A stretch of 64,000 nt of DNA from assembly GCF_014649115.1 (NCBI RefSeq), contig NZ_BMSK01000028.1:44220-108219 (forward strand), written 5' to 3'. The DNA comes from Streptomyces eurythermus. GTDB lineage: Bacteria; Actinomycetota; Actinomycetes; Streptomycetales; Streptomycetaceae. The translations under genes were made by a program, and so were the position numbers. The notes beneath the pieces were generated by a model. It was not told where the DNA came from. It saw only the letters and a list, made by a program, of their open reading frames with translations, and did not search any database. Every line of letters starts with the position of its first letter. The first letter of the stretch is position 1. This document shows positions 23,398-31,373 of the stretch, in pieces.

Positions 23398-24276
23398 GTG
23401 GCGGACGGAAGGGCGCGCGCCCTGTGGGAGCGGTACGAGCCGGTGCACGGCCTCGTGTACTTCGCGCCGGAGGCGCACCGGGCGGCGGACGCCCTCGGGC
23501 TGCCCGGGTTCTGGATGGGGTACTTCGCGCTGCGCGCCGCCCCGCTCGGCGCGGTGTCCCCGTCGGTGGTGACGAGCTGTTTCTACGTCTTCCACCCCTC
23601 CCGGGTGGCCCGGGCGCTGCCGGACGCCTGGGCGTACGCGGCTCCCGAGGAGGTGCTGGCGGCCCGCCTGGAGGCGATGGACGCGGCGATGTCCCATCTG
23701 TTCGGGGCGGAGGTCGTCGGCGGCGCCGCTTTCACCGAGGCCGCGGACCTCGCGTGGGAGGCCGCCGAGGCGGCGGACACCACGGGCAGGGTGCTGGGCG
23801 CCGCCAACCAGGCGCTCGCCCGTCCGAAGCGGCCCGCCGCCCGGCTGTGGCAGGCCCTGACGACCCTGCGCGAGCACCGGGGCGACTCCCATGTGGCGGT
23901 GCTGGTCGGCCTGGGGCTGGGCCCGGTGGAGGCCATGGTGCTCAAGGCGGCGGCCGGCGAGTCCGACGGGGACTTCCTGCGCGAGACACGGAAGTGGCCG
24001 CGGGAGGAGTGGGCGGCGGCCGAGGCGCGGCTGCGCGCGGACGACCGGCTCGCGGCGGACGGCTCGCTCACCCCCTCGGGCGCCGCCCTGCGCGCGGAGA
24101 CCGAGGCGCTGACCGACGCGGCGGCCGAGCGGCCGTGGACCGTGCTGGGTGCCGAGCGGACCGAGCGGCTGGCCGCGCTGCTGGAGCCGATGGCCGGCGC
24201 GGTGGCGGAGTCGGGGCTGTTGCCGGCCGGGAATCCGGTGGGGGTGACCCGGGGGACGCAGCCCCTCGGGCGCTGA
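23398..24276 (+). CDS. SCO6745-family protein (helix-turn-helix-like, function unknown)
   Basis: The 292-residue product resembles the actinobacterial SCO6745 family: ALWERYEPVHGLVYFAPEAHRAADALGLPGFW at the start, GYFALRAAPLG, FYVFHPSRVARALP, GAANQALARP, LREHRGDSHVAVLVGLGL in the middle and PWTVLGAERTERLAALLEP near the end. The C-terminal half (WPREEWAAAEARLRADDRLAADG) looks like a winged-helix segment. No enzymatic motif is apparent. GTG 23398 follows GGGAGGAAGC. Upstream palindromes suggest regulation. Confidence 0.75.
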   Translation: MADGRARALWERYEPVHGLVYFAPEAHRAADALGLPGFWMGYFALRAAPLGAVSPSVVTSCFYVFHPSRVARALPDAWAYAAPEEVLAARLEAMDAAMSHLFGAEVVGGAAFTEAADLAWEAAEAADTTGRVLGAANQALARPKRPAARLWQALTTLREHRGDSHVAVLVGLGLGPVEAMVLKAAAGESDGDFLRETRKWPREEWAAAEARLRADDRLAADGSLTPSGAALRAETEALTDAAAERPWTVLGAERTERLAALLEPMAGAVAESGLLPAGNPVGVTRGTQPLGR

Positions 24277-24391
24277 GGTCCGGCGGTCTCCGGCGGCGGC
24301 TCGGAGCCTTCGCCGCCGACCTCATCCGTTTGTCCGACATCAGTCGTATCAATGGTTGAACTGCCTGGCGAGGCACCCTTGTTGGGGGCCG

Positions 24392-24397
24392 TACCCT
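24392..24397 (+). promoter_or_regulatory. -10-like hexamer, predicted leaderless start
   Basis: TACCCT fits TANNNT and ends 6 nt before the GTG at 24404, predicting a leaderless transcript. Confidence 0.4.
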
Positions 24398-24403
24398 GGG
24401 GCC

Positions 24404-25270
24404 GTGGTCAACCGTGAAGAGGATCCAGGACAGGTGGCGTCCCGGCTCACCGGGCGCACCGCCACCGGGACCCGCCCGTCGTCCGGCTCGCCCGCCGAGG
24501 TGCTGCTGGACGACGGGACACCGGTGATGGTCAAGCGGGGCGACGGCCCCGGGGCGGTGCGCGCCGAGGTGGCGGGGCTGCGCTGGCTGGGCGCCGCGGG
24601 TGCCGTCCGGGTGCCGGCGGTGCTGGGGCACGACGAACACTGGATGGTGACCGAGCGGGTGCCGGCCGGCTCCCCCGGCCCCGGCGCGGCGCTGCGTTTC
24701 GGTCAGGACCTCGCCGCCCTGCACAAGGCGGGCGCGCCGCGCTTCGGGGCGGCGCCGCCCGGCGGGCCGGAGGACGCCTGGATCGGCCTGGCCCCCATGC
24801 GCAACGCGCCGGGCACCGACTGGCCGCTCTGGTACGCCGAGCACCGCGTGCTGCCCTATGTGCGCGAAGCGGTGGACCGCGGCACGCTCCGCCCGGCCGA
24901 GGCGAGCGTGTTCGAGCGGGCCTGCGCGCGGCTGCCGGAGGTGGCGGGTCCGGCCGAGCCGCCCGCCCGGCTGCACGGCGACCTGTGGAACGGCAATGTG
25001 CTGTGGGGCGCCGACGGCGAGGTCCGGCTCATCGACCCGGCCGCGCACGGCGGGCACCGGGAGACGGACCTGGCGATGCTCCACTTGTTCGGCTGCCCGC
25101 ACCTGGACCGGGTGCTGGCCGGCTACCAGGAGGCGGCCCCCCTGGCCGACGGCTGGCGGGACCGGGTGCGTCTGCACCAGCTGTTCCCGCTGCTGGTGCA
25201 CGCGGTGCTGTTCGGGCGCGGGTACGCCGAACAGGCCCTGACGGCGGCGCGGGAGACACTCGCGCGGTAG
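24404..25270 (+). CDS. Fructosamine/ketosamine-3-kinase or aminoglycoside-phosphotransferase-like kinase
   Basis: The 288-residue protein has a protein-kinase-like fold with TGRTATGTRPSSGSPAEVLLDDGTPVMVKR (ATP-binding Lys in VMVKR), ARLHGDLWNGNVLW (catalytic HGDLWNGN, about residue 196) and RLIDPAAHGGHRETDLAML, the pattern of fructosamine kinases that phosphorylate glycated amines. A GTG at 24404 is preferred because a TANNNT hexamer lies 6 nt before it, giving a leaderless mRNA; an in-frame ATG 48 nt upstream has no binding site. The gene precedes the graspetide cluster, separated by 97 bp, and is probably unrelated to it. Confidence 0.8.
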   Translation: MVNREEDPGQVASRLTGRTATGTRPSSGSPAEVLLDDGTPVMVKRGDGPGAVRAEVAGLRWLGAAGAVRVPAVLGHDEHWMVTERVPAGSPGPGAALRFGQDLAALHKAGAPRFGAAPPGGPEDAWIGLAPMRNAPGTDWPLWYAEHRVLPYVREAVDRGTLRPAEASVFERACARLPEVAGPAEPPARLHGDLWNGNVLWGADGEVRLIDPAAHGGHRETDLAMLHLFGCPHLDRVLAGYQEAAPLADGWRDRVRLHQLFPLLVHAVLFGRGYAEQALTAARETLAR

Positions 25271-25367
25271 GAGTCCACGGCGCCCCGTGCCGTGGTCACG
25301 GAGAGTGAGGAAACCAATCACTCGTTCGATTCGTATAAGGACGTGAAAGCCTAATCAGGGAGAGACC

Positions 25368-25559
25368 ATGCAACCGTTCACGCTCAACTACGCGCGCCCC
25401 GCTGTGCAGTTGGACGTCACCACGCCGTACGCGTACGACTCCGGGCTGCAACTGAACGTCCTCCCGGACGGGCGGATCGCCGCGACCGACCATGCGACGT
25501 TGCGAGCACTGGGGACCACGACCTCGACCGCCGGTTCCAAGACACACTTCGACGACTGA
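25368..25559 (+). CDS. Graspetide precursor peptide (ATP-grasp-modified RiPP)
   Basis: The 63-residue peptide matches putative ATP-grasp targets of actinobacteria: leader recognition motif PFTLNYARP (residues 3-11), a middle segment SGLQLNVLPDGRIAATD, and a C-terminal core of residues 49-63 (GTTTSTAGSKTHFDD). The core has Thr/Ser/Lys donors at 50-54 and 57-59 and only two acidic acceptors, Asp62 and Asp63, so at most two side-chain ester or amide rings would form. GGGAGAGACC precedes the ATG. The ATP-grasp ligase begins 17 bp downstream. No cleavage protease is visible. Confidence 0.88.
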   Translation: MQPFTLNYARPAVQLDVTTPYAYDSGLQLNVLPDGRIAATDHATLRALGTTTSTAGSKTHFDD

Positions 25560-25576
25560 GCCGCGGATCCCCACAG

Positions 25577-26560
25577 ATGACCGTACTCATCCTGACCAGT
25601 GAGGAAGACGTGACGGCGGACATGGTGGTCCTCCGGCTGGGCGAGGCCGGCGTGCCCGTCGTCCGGCTCGACCCCGCCGATCTGACCAACGGGGTGGCAC
25701 TGTCGGGCGAGTACGTGCGGGGCGCTTGCCGGGGGCAGCTGTCCGTCGGCGGGCGTCTGGTGAGCATGGACGGTCTGCGCTCCGTCTGGGTGCGCAGACC
25801 GGGCACCCCGGCCGCCCGTGCCGCCGCGCCCTCCGCCTGGCTGACGGAGGAGTCGTCGCAGGCGCTGTACGGCATGCTGCGGTGCGGCGACGCCCGCTGG
25901 ATGAACCATCCGGACGCCGCCCGCCGGGCCCGGCACAAGCCCTGGCAACTGGGCCTGGCCCAGCGCAGCGGCCTCGCGGTGCCGGCCACCCTGATCACGA
26001 CGTTCCCGCAGGCGGCGCGGGAGTTCGCGGAACGCTTCCCGGATCTGGTGGTCAAGCCGGTCTCCGGGGCGCATCCGCAGGAGCCGCCCCGGTCCGTGCC
26101 GACCAGCCGGGTCGCGCCGGACACCGACTTCACCGCGGTGGCCTACGGTCCGACCCTGCTGCAACGGCGGATCGCCAAACGGGCCGACATCCGGCTCACC
26201 GTCGTCGGCGACACGCTGCTGGCCGCCCGCAAACCCGTCGACCCGGACGCCCATCCGGACGACGTGGACGTCCGGTTCGCCCCGTCGGTCTCCCCCTGGC
26301 AGCCCGCAAAGGTGCCACCGCGTGTCGCCGAGGGCGTGCTGCGTTACATGGCGGGCGCGGAACTGGCGTACGGCGCCTTCGACTTCGCGGAGGACGCGGA
26401 CGGCGTCTGGTGGTTCCTGGAGTGCAACCAGTCCGGCCAGTTCGGCTTCGTGGAGATGGACACCGGCCAGCCGATCGCCGCCACCATCGCCAAGTGGCTC
26501 GCGGGGCAGGGATCCACGGGTGACGGGTGTGCGCGGGGCGAGCGCGGCGCACCCTCCTGA
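25577..26560 (+). CDS. ATP-grasp ribosomal peptide maturase (graspetide ligase)
   Basis: The 327-residue enzyme belongs to the SAV_5884-type ATP-grasp peptide maturases: MTVLILTSEEDVTADMVVLRL opens the N-terminal domain, LRSVWVRRPG and WMNHPDAARRARHKPWQLGLAQ follow, then the ATP-grasp core LVVKPVSG (residues about 155-162), RRIAKRADIRLTVVGD and the metal-binding WWFLECNQSGQFGFVE. It should activate precursor Asp/Glu side chains with ATP and join them to Thr/Ser/Lys side chains. It is co-transcribed with the precursor. The methyltransferase often found with this pair is absent; a Gfo/Idh/MocA oxidoreductase follows 35 bp downstream. Confidence 0.88.
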   Translation: MTVLILTSEEDVTADMVVLRLGEAGVPVVRLDPADLTNGVALSGEYVRGACRGQLSVGGRLVSMDGLRSVWVRRPGTPAARAAAPSAWLTEESSQALYGMLRCGDARWMNHPDAARRARHKPWQLGLAQRSGLAVPATLITTFPQAAREFAERFPDLVVKPVSGAHPQEPPRSVPTSRVAPDTDFTAVAYGPTLLQRRIAKRADIRLTVVGDTLLAARKPVDPDAHPDDVDVRFAPSVSPWQPAKVPPRVAEGVLRYMAGAELAYGAFDFAEDADGVWWFLECNQSGQFGFVEMDTGQPIAATIAKWLAGQGSTGDGCARGERGAPS

Positions 26561-26595
26561 AGAGGCGGGGAACGGCTGTGAGAGGAGAACACGAG

Positions 26596-27483
26596 ATGCG
26601 CATCGGACTGCTGGGGACGGGCCCGTGGGCGCGGGCGACGTACGCTCCCGCCCTCGCCGGACATCCCGGGCTCCGGTTCGCCGGGGTCTGGGGCCGCCGG
26701 GCGGAGGCGGCCACGGAGCTGGCGGAGCGGTACGGGGTCACCGCGTACGCCGACGTGGACGCGCTGCTGGCCGATGTGGACGCGGTGGCGGTGGCCCTGC
26801 CGCCGTCCGTGCAGGCCGAGTTGGCGGTGCGGGCGGCCCGCGCGGGCCGTCATCTGCTGCTGGACAAGCCGCTGGCGGTGTCGGCCGCCGGGGCACGGGC
26901 CGTGGTGGAGGCGGTGGAGCGGGCCGGGGTGGCGTCGGTGGTGTTCTTCACCGCGCGCTTCCAGAAGGAGCCGGAAGCCTGGGTGGGGGAACAGGCCGCC
27001 GTCGCGGGCTGGTTCACGGCACGGGCGCACTGGCTGGGCGCGGTGTTCACGGGCGACAGCCCGTTCGCGGCCTCGCCGTGGCGGCGGGAGAAGGGCGCGC
27101 TGTGGGACGTCGGCCCGCACGCCCTGTCGGTGCTGCTGCCGGTGCTCGGCGACGTACGGCAGGTCGCGGCGGCGGCGCCCGGTCCCGGGGACACCGTCCA
27201 CCTGGTGCTCGACCACGCCACCGGCGCGTCCAGCTCCCTCACGCTGAGCCTGACGGCCCCGCCGGCGGCGGCCGGGGCCGAGGTGGAGCTGCGGGGCGAG
27301 GCGGGCGTGTCGGTCATGCCCGGCAGTTCGGAGGGAGCGGTCACCGCGCTCGCCCGTGCCGCCGACGCGCTGGTGCGGGCCGCCGGCACGGGCCGCCCGC
27401 ACCCCTGCGATGCCGCGTTCGGCCTCCGGGTCACCGAGATCCTGGCCACGGCCGAGGCCCGGCTCACGGCCGCCGGGCGGTAG
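26596..27483 (+). CDS. Gfo/Idh/MocA-family oxidoreductase
   Basis: The 295-residue protein has the NAD(P)-binding motif GLLGTGPWARATYAPAL (residues 4-20), ALPPSVQAELAVRAARAGRHLLLDKPLAVS with the catalytic Lys motif DKPLA (residue 95), and ALWDVGPHALSVLLPVLG in place of the usual GG-x-x-x-D-x-G-x-H. Such enzymes oxidise sugars, inositols or related polyols, or reduce imines or biliverdin. AGAGGAGAACACG precedes ATG 26596. With a 35-bp gap after the ATP-grasp gene it is probably in the same transcript, but a role in peptide maturation is speculative. Confidence 0.85.
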   Translation: MRIGLLGTGPWARATYAPALAGHPGLRFAGVWGRRAEAATELAERYGVTAYADVDALLADVDAVAVALPPSVQAELAVRAARAGRHLLLDKPLAVSAAGARAVVEAVERAGVASVVFFTARFQKEPEAWVGEQAAVAGWFTARAHWLGAVFTGDSPFAASPWRREKGALWDVGPHALSVLLPVLGDVRQVAAAAPGPGDTVHLVLDHATGASSSLTLSLTAPPAAAGAEVELRGEAGVSVMPGSSEGAVTALARAADALVRAAGTGRPHPCDAAFGLRVTEILATAEARLTAAGR

Positions 27484-27494
27484 GCGGCCGCTCT

Positions 27495-28397
27495 CTACCG
27501 GGCGCCGGGCGTGGTCCAGTAGTTGACGCGTTCGCGTACGACGGGGTAGCCGGCCGCGGTGAAGTGCGCGGCCATCGGGAGGTTGCCCTGGTCGGTGGCG
27601 GCGGCGATGAACCGGGCGCCCTGTCCGGCCAGGAAGTGGGTGCAGTCGGCGAGCAGGTCGTAGGCGTAGCCGTGGCCGCGCTGTTCCGGCACCACTCCGA
27701 TGAAGCCGACGCAGGGTCCGGAGGGGTTGCGGGCCGGGATGTGGATGCCGACCGGCTCGCCCGCCGGGGTGCGGGCGATCCGCCACCAGTCGCGGGGCGA
27801 GGGGAACCAGTGGAAGACGTCCAGCTCCTCCTGGGCCGCCCGGTCCACGCCGTCCCGCTCGACGGCCCGGCGGGCATGGGCGTCGAGGGTGCCGCGGTGG
27901 ATGCGGCGCAGCAGGTCGTAGAAGACGGTGTCGTCCGGTTCGGCGGTGAACACGAGCCGTCCGGGCCGTTCGGGCAGGCCCCGCTCGGGGGTCCAGCGGT
28001 AGACGAAGCGTTCCACCAAGGGGGCGTAGCCGGCCCGGCGCGCGGCGGCGGCGCGGATGTCGGCCGCCGCCCGCAGGCGCGGGTCGTCCCGCCAGCCGGC
28101 GGGCAGGTCGAGTTCGAGCTCGGGGGTCCGCCAGGGCGCCGACCGCAGCAGTGCGGCGCCCGCCTCCTGCTCGCCCTCGGCGACGTCGAACCAGTTGATC
28201 ACCAGGGGCTCGGGGTCCTCCGGCCGGGCCCACCAGGCGGCGCGGGCCACGGTGCGGCCGTCGCGCAGGGCGACGCGCTGCCAGTCGGGGCGGTAGCGGG
28301 TGCGGCGGTGCCGGTCGCCCAGGGCGAGCGGGTCGGGCATGGTGTGGAACAGGTGCGCGCTGCTGTCGTCGAGCGCGCGGATGACCAGGCCGGTCAT
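27495..28397 (-). CDS. GNAT-family N-acetyltransferase
   Basis: The 300-residue protein ends with a GNAT fold carrying motif A, VGFIGVVPEQRGHGYAYDLL (acetyl-CoA site QRGHGY, about residue 230) and the following FIAAATDQGNLPMAAHFTAAGY. The first 140 residues form a second, degenerate GNAT-like half (PLVINWFDVAEGEQEAGAALL). GGAGGAATCC precedes ATG 28397. Substrate unknown. Convergent with the Gfo/Idh/MocA gene (11 bp between stops) and divergent from the phosphatase gene. Confidence 0.85.
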   Translation of the reverse strand: MTGLVIRALDDSSAHLFHTMPDPLALGDRHRRTRYRPDWQRVALRDGRTVARAAWWARPEDPEPLVINWFDVAEGEQEAGAALLRSAPWRTPELELDLPAGWRDDPRLRAAADIRAAAARRAGYAPLVERFVYRWTPERGLPERPGRLVFTAEPDDTVFYDLLRRIHRGTLDAHARRAVERDGVDRAAQEELDVFHWFPSPRDWWRIARTPAGEPVGIHIPARNPSGPCVGFIGVVPEQRGHGYAYDLLADCTHFLAGQGARFIAAATDQGNLPMAAHFTAAGYPVVRERVNYWTTPGAR

Positions 28398-28631
28398 GGA
28401 TTCCTCCGGGATGCGTGGGATGGGCGACGCTCCCGGCCGGATCAGCGGATCCTCGGAATTCAGACGTGACACGCCCGGGACACGGGGAGGGGGGAGCGCC
28501 GACTGCTGCTGTCCTGCATGACACTCGCCTCCTTCTTCCGTCCGGCTCGGGCGTGGCGGGCCAAGGCTAGGCGGGCGGCCGGGCGGCCGTCCACCGGTTT
28601 TCCGCGCGGGCGCCCGGAGCCGGCGGCGGCG

Positions 28632-28637
28632 TAGCTT
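28632..28637 (+). promoter_or_regulatory. -10-like hexamer, predicted leaderless start
   Basis: TAGCTT fits TANNNT and ends 6 nt before GTG 28644; no ribosome binding site is present, so a leaderless mRNA is predicted. Confidence 0.45.
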
Positions 28638-28643
28638 GGGGAT

Positions 28644-29777
28644 GTGGGATCGGTGGGCGGCCGGTGGCCGCGCGGGAACCGGGAGGAGCGCGGCTGGCTG
28701 CGCGGCGCGCCACCGCCGTGGTGGGTCCGTGTGCTGCCCGTCCTGCTGCTCGCCGCCGTCGGCTCGGCGACGCTGATCACGCCCCACGCGCGCGACCTCG
28801 GCTTTCTGCTGGGGGCCATCCCGCCGCTGGCGGTCCTGTCGTACGGCCCGCTGACCACCGGGGTCCTCGGCGTGGGCGTGGTCGTGGTGCTCACCCTGCC
28901 GGTCACGCATCTGGACCGCCCCGGCGACACCGATCTGCTGACCGTCGTGTTCGTGGCCGCGCTGAGCGTGTTCGTCTCCTATGTGCGCAGCCGCCGGGAC
29001 GCCCAGCTGGACACCGAGCGGGCGATCGGCGAGGCGGTGCAGCGGGCCGTGCTGCCGCCGCTGCCGGACCGGGTCGGGCGGGTCGGGTGCGCGGCCCACT
29101 ACCGGGCGGCGCAGGACGGGACGCTGGTGGGCGGGGACTTCTTCGACGTACGCGCGGGGCCGTACGGGGTGCGGGCGGTGCTGGGCGACGTACAGGGGCA
29201 CGGGCTGACGGCGGTGGCCACGGTGGTGTCGCTGCTGGGGGCGTTCCGGGAGGCCGCGCTGGACCAGCCGGACCTGGAGTCGGTGGCGGCGCGGCTGGAC
29301 CGCCGGCTGGCGGTGGACTCGGCGGACGTGGGGCACGCGGAGCTGTTCGCGACGGCCCTGCTGCTGGAGTTCACCGACGGCGCGGCCGTACGAGTGATCG
29401 CCTGCGGGCATCCGCCGCCCGTGCTGGTGCGCCCGGGAGCGGCGCGGGAGGTGGGCGTCGTGCCCGCACCGCCGCTGGGCATCGGGCTGGTCGGCGTCGA
29501 CCCGCCGAAGGAGGTCACCGTGCCGCTCCGTCCGGGTGACCGGCTGTTCCTGGCCTCCGACGGCGTGTGGGAGGCCCGGGACGCCGCCGGCGTCTTCTAC
29601 CCGCTGCCCGAGCGGCTGACCGCCCTGGCCGGCACCCCGTCCGCCGAGCTGCCCGGCGCGGTGTGGGCGGACCTGGTACGGCGCCGCTACCGCGTCCGCG
29701 ACGACGCGACCATGCTGGTGCTCACGCCGGGGGCCACCGGGGCGCGGGGGGCCGGTGGGGAGCCGAACTCGGCCTGA
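28644..29777 (+). CDS. Membrane-anchored SpoIIE-type PP2C phosphatase
   Basis: The 377-residue protein has about four N-terminal membrane helices (residues 28-115: VLPVLLLAAVGSATLI, GFLLGAIPPLAVLSY, GVLGVGVVVVLTLPV, VVFVAALSVFVSYV) and a cytoplasmic PP2C domain from about residue 130: VGGDFFDVR, VLGDVQGHGL, FATALLLEF, AGHPPPVL-like ACGHPPPVL, LASDGVWEA and DDATMLVL. It would dephosphorylate an anti-sigma antagonist in response to a membrane signal. GTG 28644 follows a -10-like hexamer by 6 nt and lacks a binding site, so leaderless translation is likely. The P450 gene follows by 100 bp. Confidence 0.88.
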   Translation: MGSVGGRWPRGNREERGWLRGAPPPWWVRVLPVLLLAAVGSATLITPHARDLGFLLGAIPPLAVLSYGPLTTGVLGVGVVVVLTLPVTHLDRPGDTDLLTVVFVAALSVFVSYVRSRRDAQLDTERAIGEAVQRAVLPPLPDRVGRVGCAAHYRAAQDGTLVGGDFFDVRAGPYGVRAVLGDVQGHGLTAVATVVSLLGAFREAALDQPDLESVAARLDRRLAVDSADVGHAELFATALLLEFTDGAAVRVIACGHPPPVLVRPGAAREVGVVPAPPLGIGLVGVDPPKEVTVPLRPGDRLFLASDGVWEARDAAGVFYPLPERLTALAGTPSAELPGAVWADLVRRRYRVRDDATMLVLTPGATGARGAGGEPNSA

Positions 29778-29877
29778 TTCCTGGCCTGATGACACCGAAG
29801 CGGTGTGCACGCGGCCGGTGACGCGGTGTACTGGACCGGGACCGCCCCAGGCAAGGCCGACCAGTCTGGAGACCGTC

Positions 29878-31110
29878 GTGACCGTCACCGACCGTATCGC
29901 CCTCGACCCCTTCGGCTCCGACATCGCCGCGGAGAGCGCCCGGCTGCGCGCCCTCGGGCCCGTCGTGCCGGTGGAGCTGCCCGGCGGCATCCCCGCCTGG
30001 GCCCCCACCGGCTACGACACCCTCAAAACCCTCATCCTCGACCCCCGGGTCAGCAAGGACGCCCGCCGGCACTGGCGGCTGTGGCCGGAGCTGGACCGGC
30101 ATCCGTCCTGGGGCTGGATGGCCAACTGGGTGGGCGTGGTCAACATGCTGACCACCTACGGCACCGACCACGCCCGGCTGCGCAGGCTGGTGGCGCCGAG
30201 CTTCACCCACCGGCGTACCGAGGCGATGCGGCCCCGGGTGGCCGCGCTGACGGCCGATCTGCTGGACGCGCTCGAGGCCGCGGGCGCCGACGGCGGCGTG
30301 GTCGACCTGCGCGACGCGCTCGCGCAGCCCCTGCCGATGCGGATGATCTCCGATCTCCTCGGCGTGCCCGAGGAGTTGCGTCCGGAGGCGGCGCGTCTCA
30401 TCTCCGACTTCATGGACACCTCCGACCAGAGCCCCGAGTTCGCGGCCTCCGTACACGAGCGCGTCGGCTCGGTGCTCGGCGCGCTGATCGCGTACCGGCG
30501 GGCCCACCCGGGCGACGACATCACCACGGAGCTGATCCGGGTACGGGACGAGGACGGCGACCGGCTCTCGGACGAGGAGCTACTGCACACGCTGCTGCTG
30601 GTGGTCGGCGCCGGGTTCGAGACCACCGTCAATCTCATCGGCAACGCGGTGGTCGCCCTGCTGACCGACCCGCGGCAGCTGGCCGCGGTGCGCGCCGGGG
30701 AGATCGGCTGGGGCGCGGTGGTCGACGAGACGCTGCGGGTGCATCCGTCCGTCTCCGCGCTGCCGTTGCGGTTCGCGGTGGAGGAGCTGACGGTCGCGGG
30801 CGTGACGATTCCGGCCGGGGACGCGATCATCACGACGTACGCCGCGTCGGGCCTGGATCCGGCGCACTACGGCGCGGACGCGGCCGTCTTCGACGCGGCG
30901 CGGGGGGCCGAGGACCATCTGGCGTTCGGCATCGGCGTGCACCGCTGTATCGGGGCGCCGCTGGCCCGGCTGGAGGCGCTCACCGCGCTGCCCGCCCTGT
31001 TCTCCCGCTTCCCCGCCCTGCGCCTGGCCCGCCCGGCCGGCGAACTGCGCCACGTGCCGTCGTGCATCTCCCACGGCTGGCAGGAGATCCCGGTGCGGCT
31101 GGGGGGTTGA
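29878..31110 (+). CDS. Cytochrome P450
   Basis: The 410-residue bacterial P450 shows the I-helix VVGAGFETTVN, the K-helix ExxR (DETLRVHP) and the haem-ligand loop AFGIGVHRCIGAPLARLE with Cys357. Length and soluble character fit class I enzymes requiring a ferredoxin, which is not encoded next to it. GTG 29878 has TGGAGACC before it. The N-terminus (FGSDIAAESARLRALGPVVPVELPGG) resembles CYP107/CYP105-like sequences. Substrate cannot be told; it is an isolated P450 rather than part of an evident biosynthetic cluster. Confidence 0.9.
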   Translation: MTVTDRIALDPFGSDIAAESARLRALGPVVPVELPGGIPAWAPTGYDTLKTLILDPRVSKDARRHWRLWPELDRHPSWGWMANWVGVVNMLTTYGTDHARLRRLVAPSFTHRRTEAMRPRVAALTADLLDALEAAGADGGVVDLRDALAQPLPMRMISDLLGVPEELRPEAARLISDFMDTSDQSPEFAASVHERVGSVLGALIAYRRAHPGDDITTELIRVRDEDGDRLSDEELLHTLLLVVGAGFETTVNLIGNAVVALLTDPRQLAAVRAGEIGWGAVVDETLRVHPSVSALPLRFAVEELTVAGVTIPAGDAIITTYAASGLDPAHYGADAAVFDAARGAEDHLAFGIGVHRCIGAPLARLEALTALPALFSRFPALRLARPAGELRHVPSCISHGWQEIPVRLGG

Positions 31111-31220
31111 GGCGCGGCGGAGCCGTCGAGTCCCTCGGACGGGGGCCCGCGAGTCCGGCGGTCTCTTCGGCTCCGCTCGGCCAAGTCCGCCTGCCCGTAC
31201 GGCGGGTGGCGCCGGACACG

Positions 31221-31260
31221 GCTCCGCCGGCGGCCCGGGGGGACGGGAGCCGCCGGCGGA
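31221..31260. terminator. Bidirectional hairpin between P450 and efflux genes
   Basis: CTCCGCCGGCGGC (31221-31233) pairs perfectly with GCCGCCGGCGGAG (31248-31260), 13 bp, in the middle of the convergent intergenic space 31111-31373. Nothing else is seen in that space. Confidence 0.65.
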
Positions 31261-31373
31261 GACGCCGCGCCCGGGGTGGGGGGATCCCCGGGCGACCTAC
31301 GGCTCGGATGCCCCGGTTCGCGGGATGTACGCAGTCGAATTCCGGCCGATCCGAAAAACTTCCGGCGTCCCTG

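Noticed and set aside
31111..31373. Small gene between P450 and DHA2 genes
   Set aside because: Only a 13-bp terminator hairpin and GC-rich filler are present; no start with binding site in any frame.
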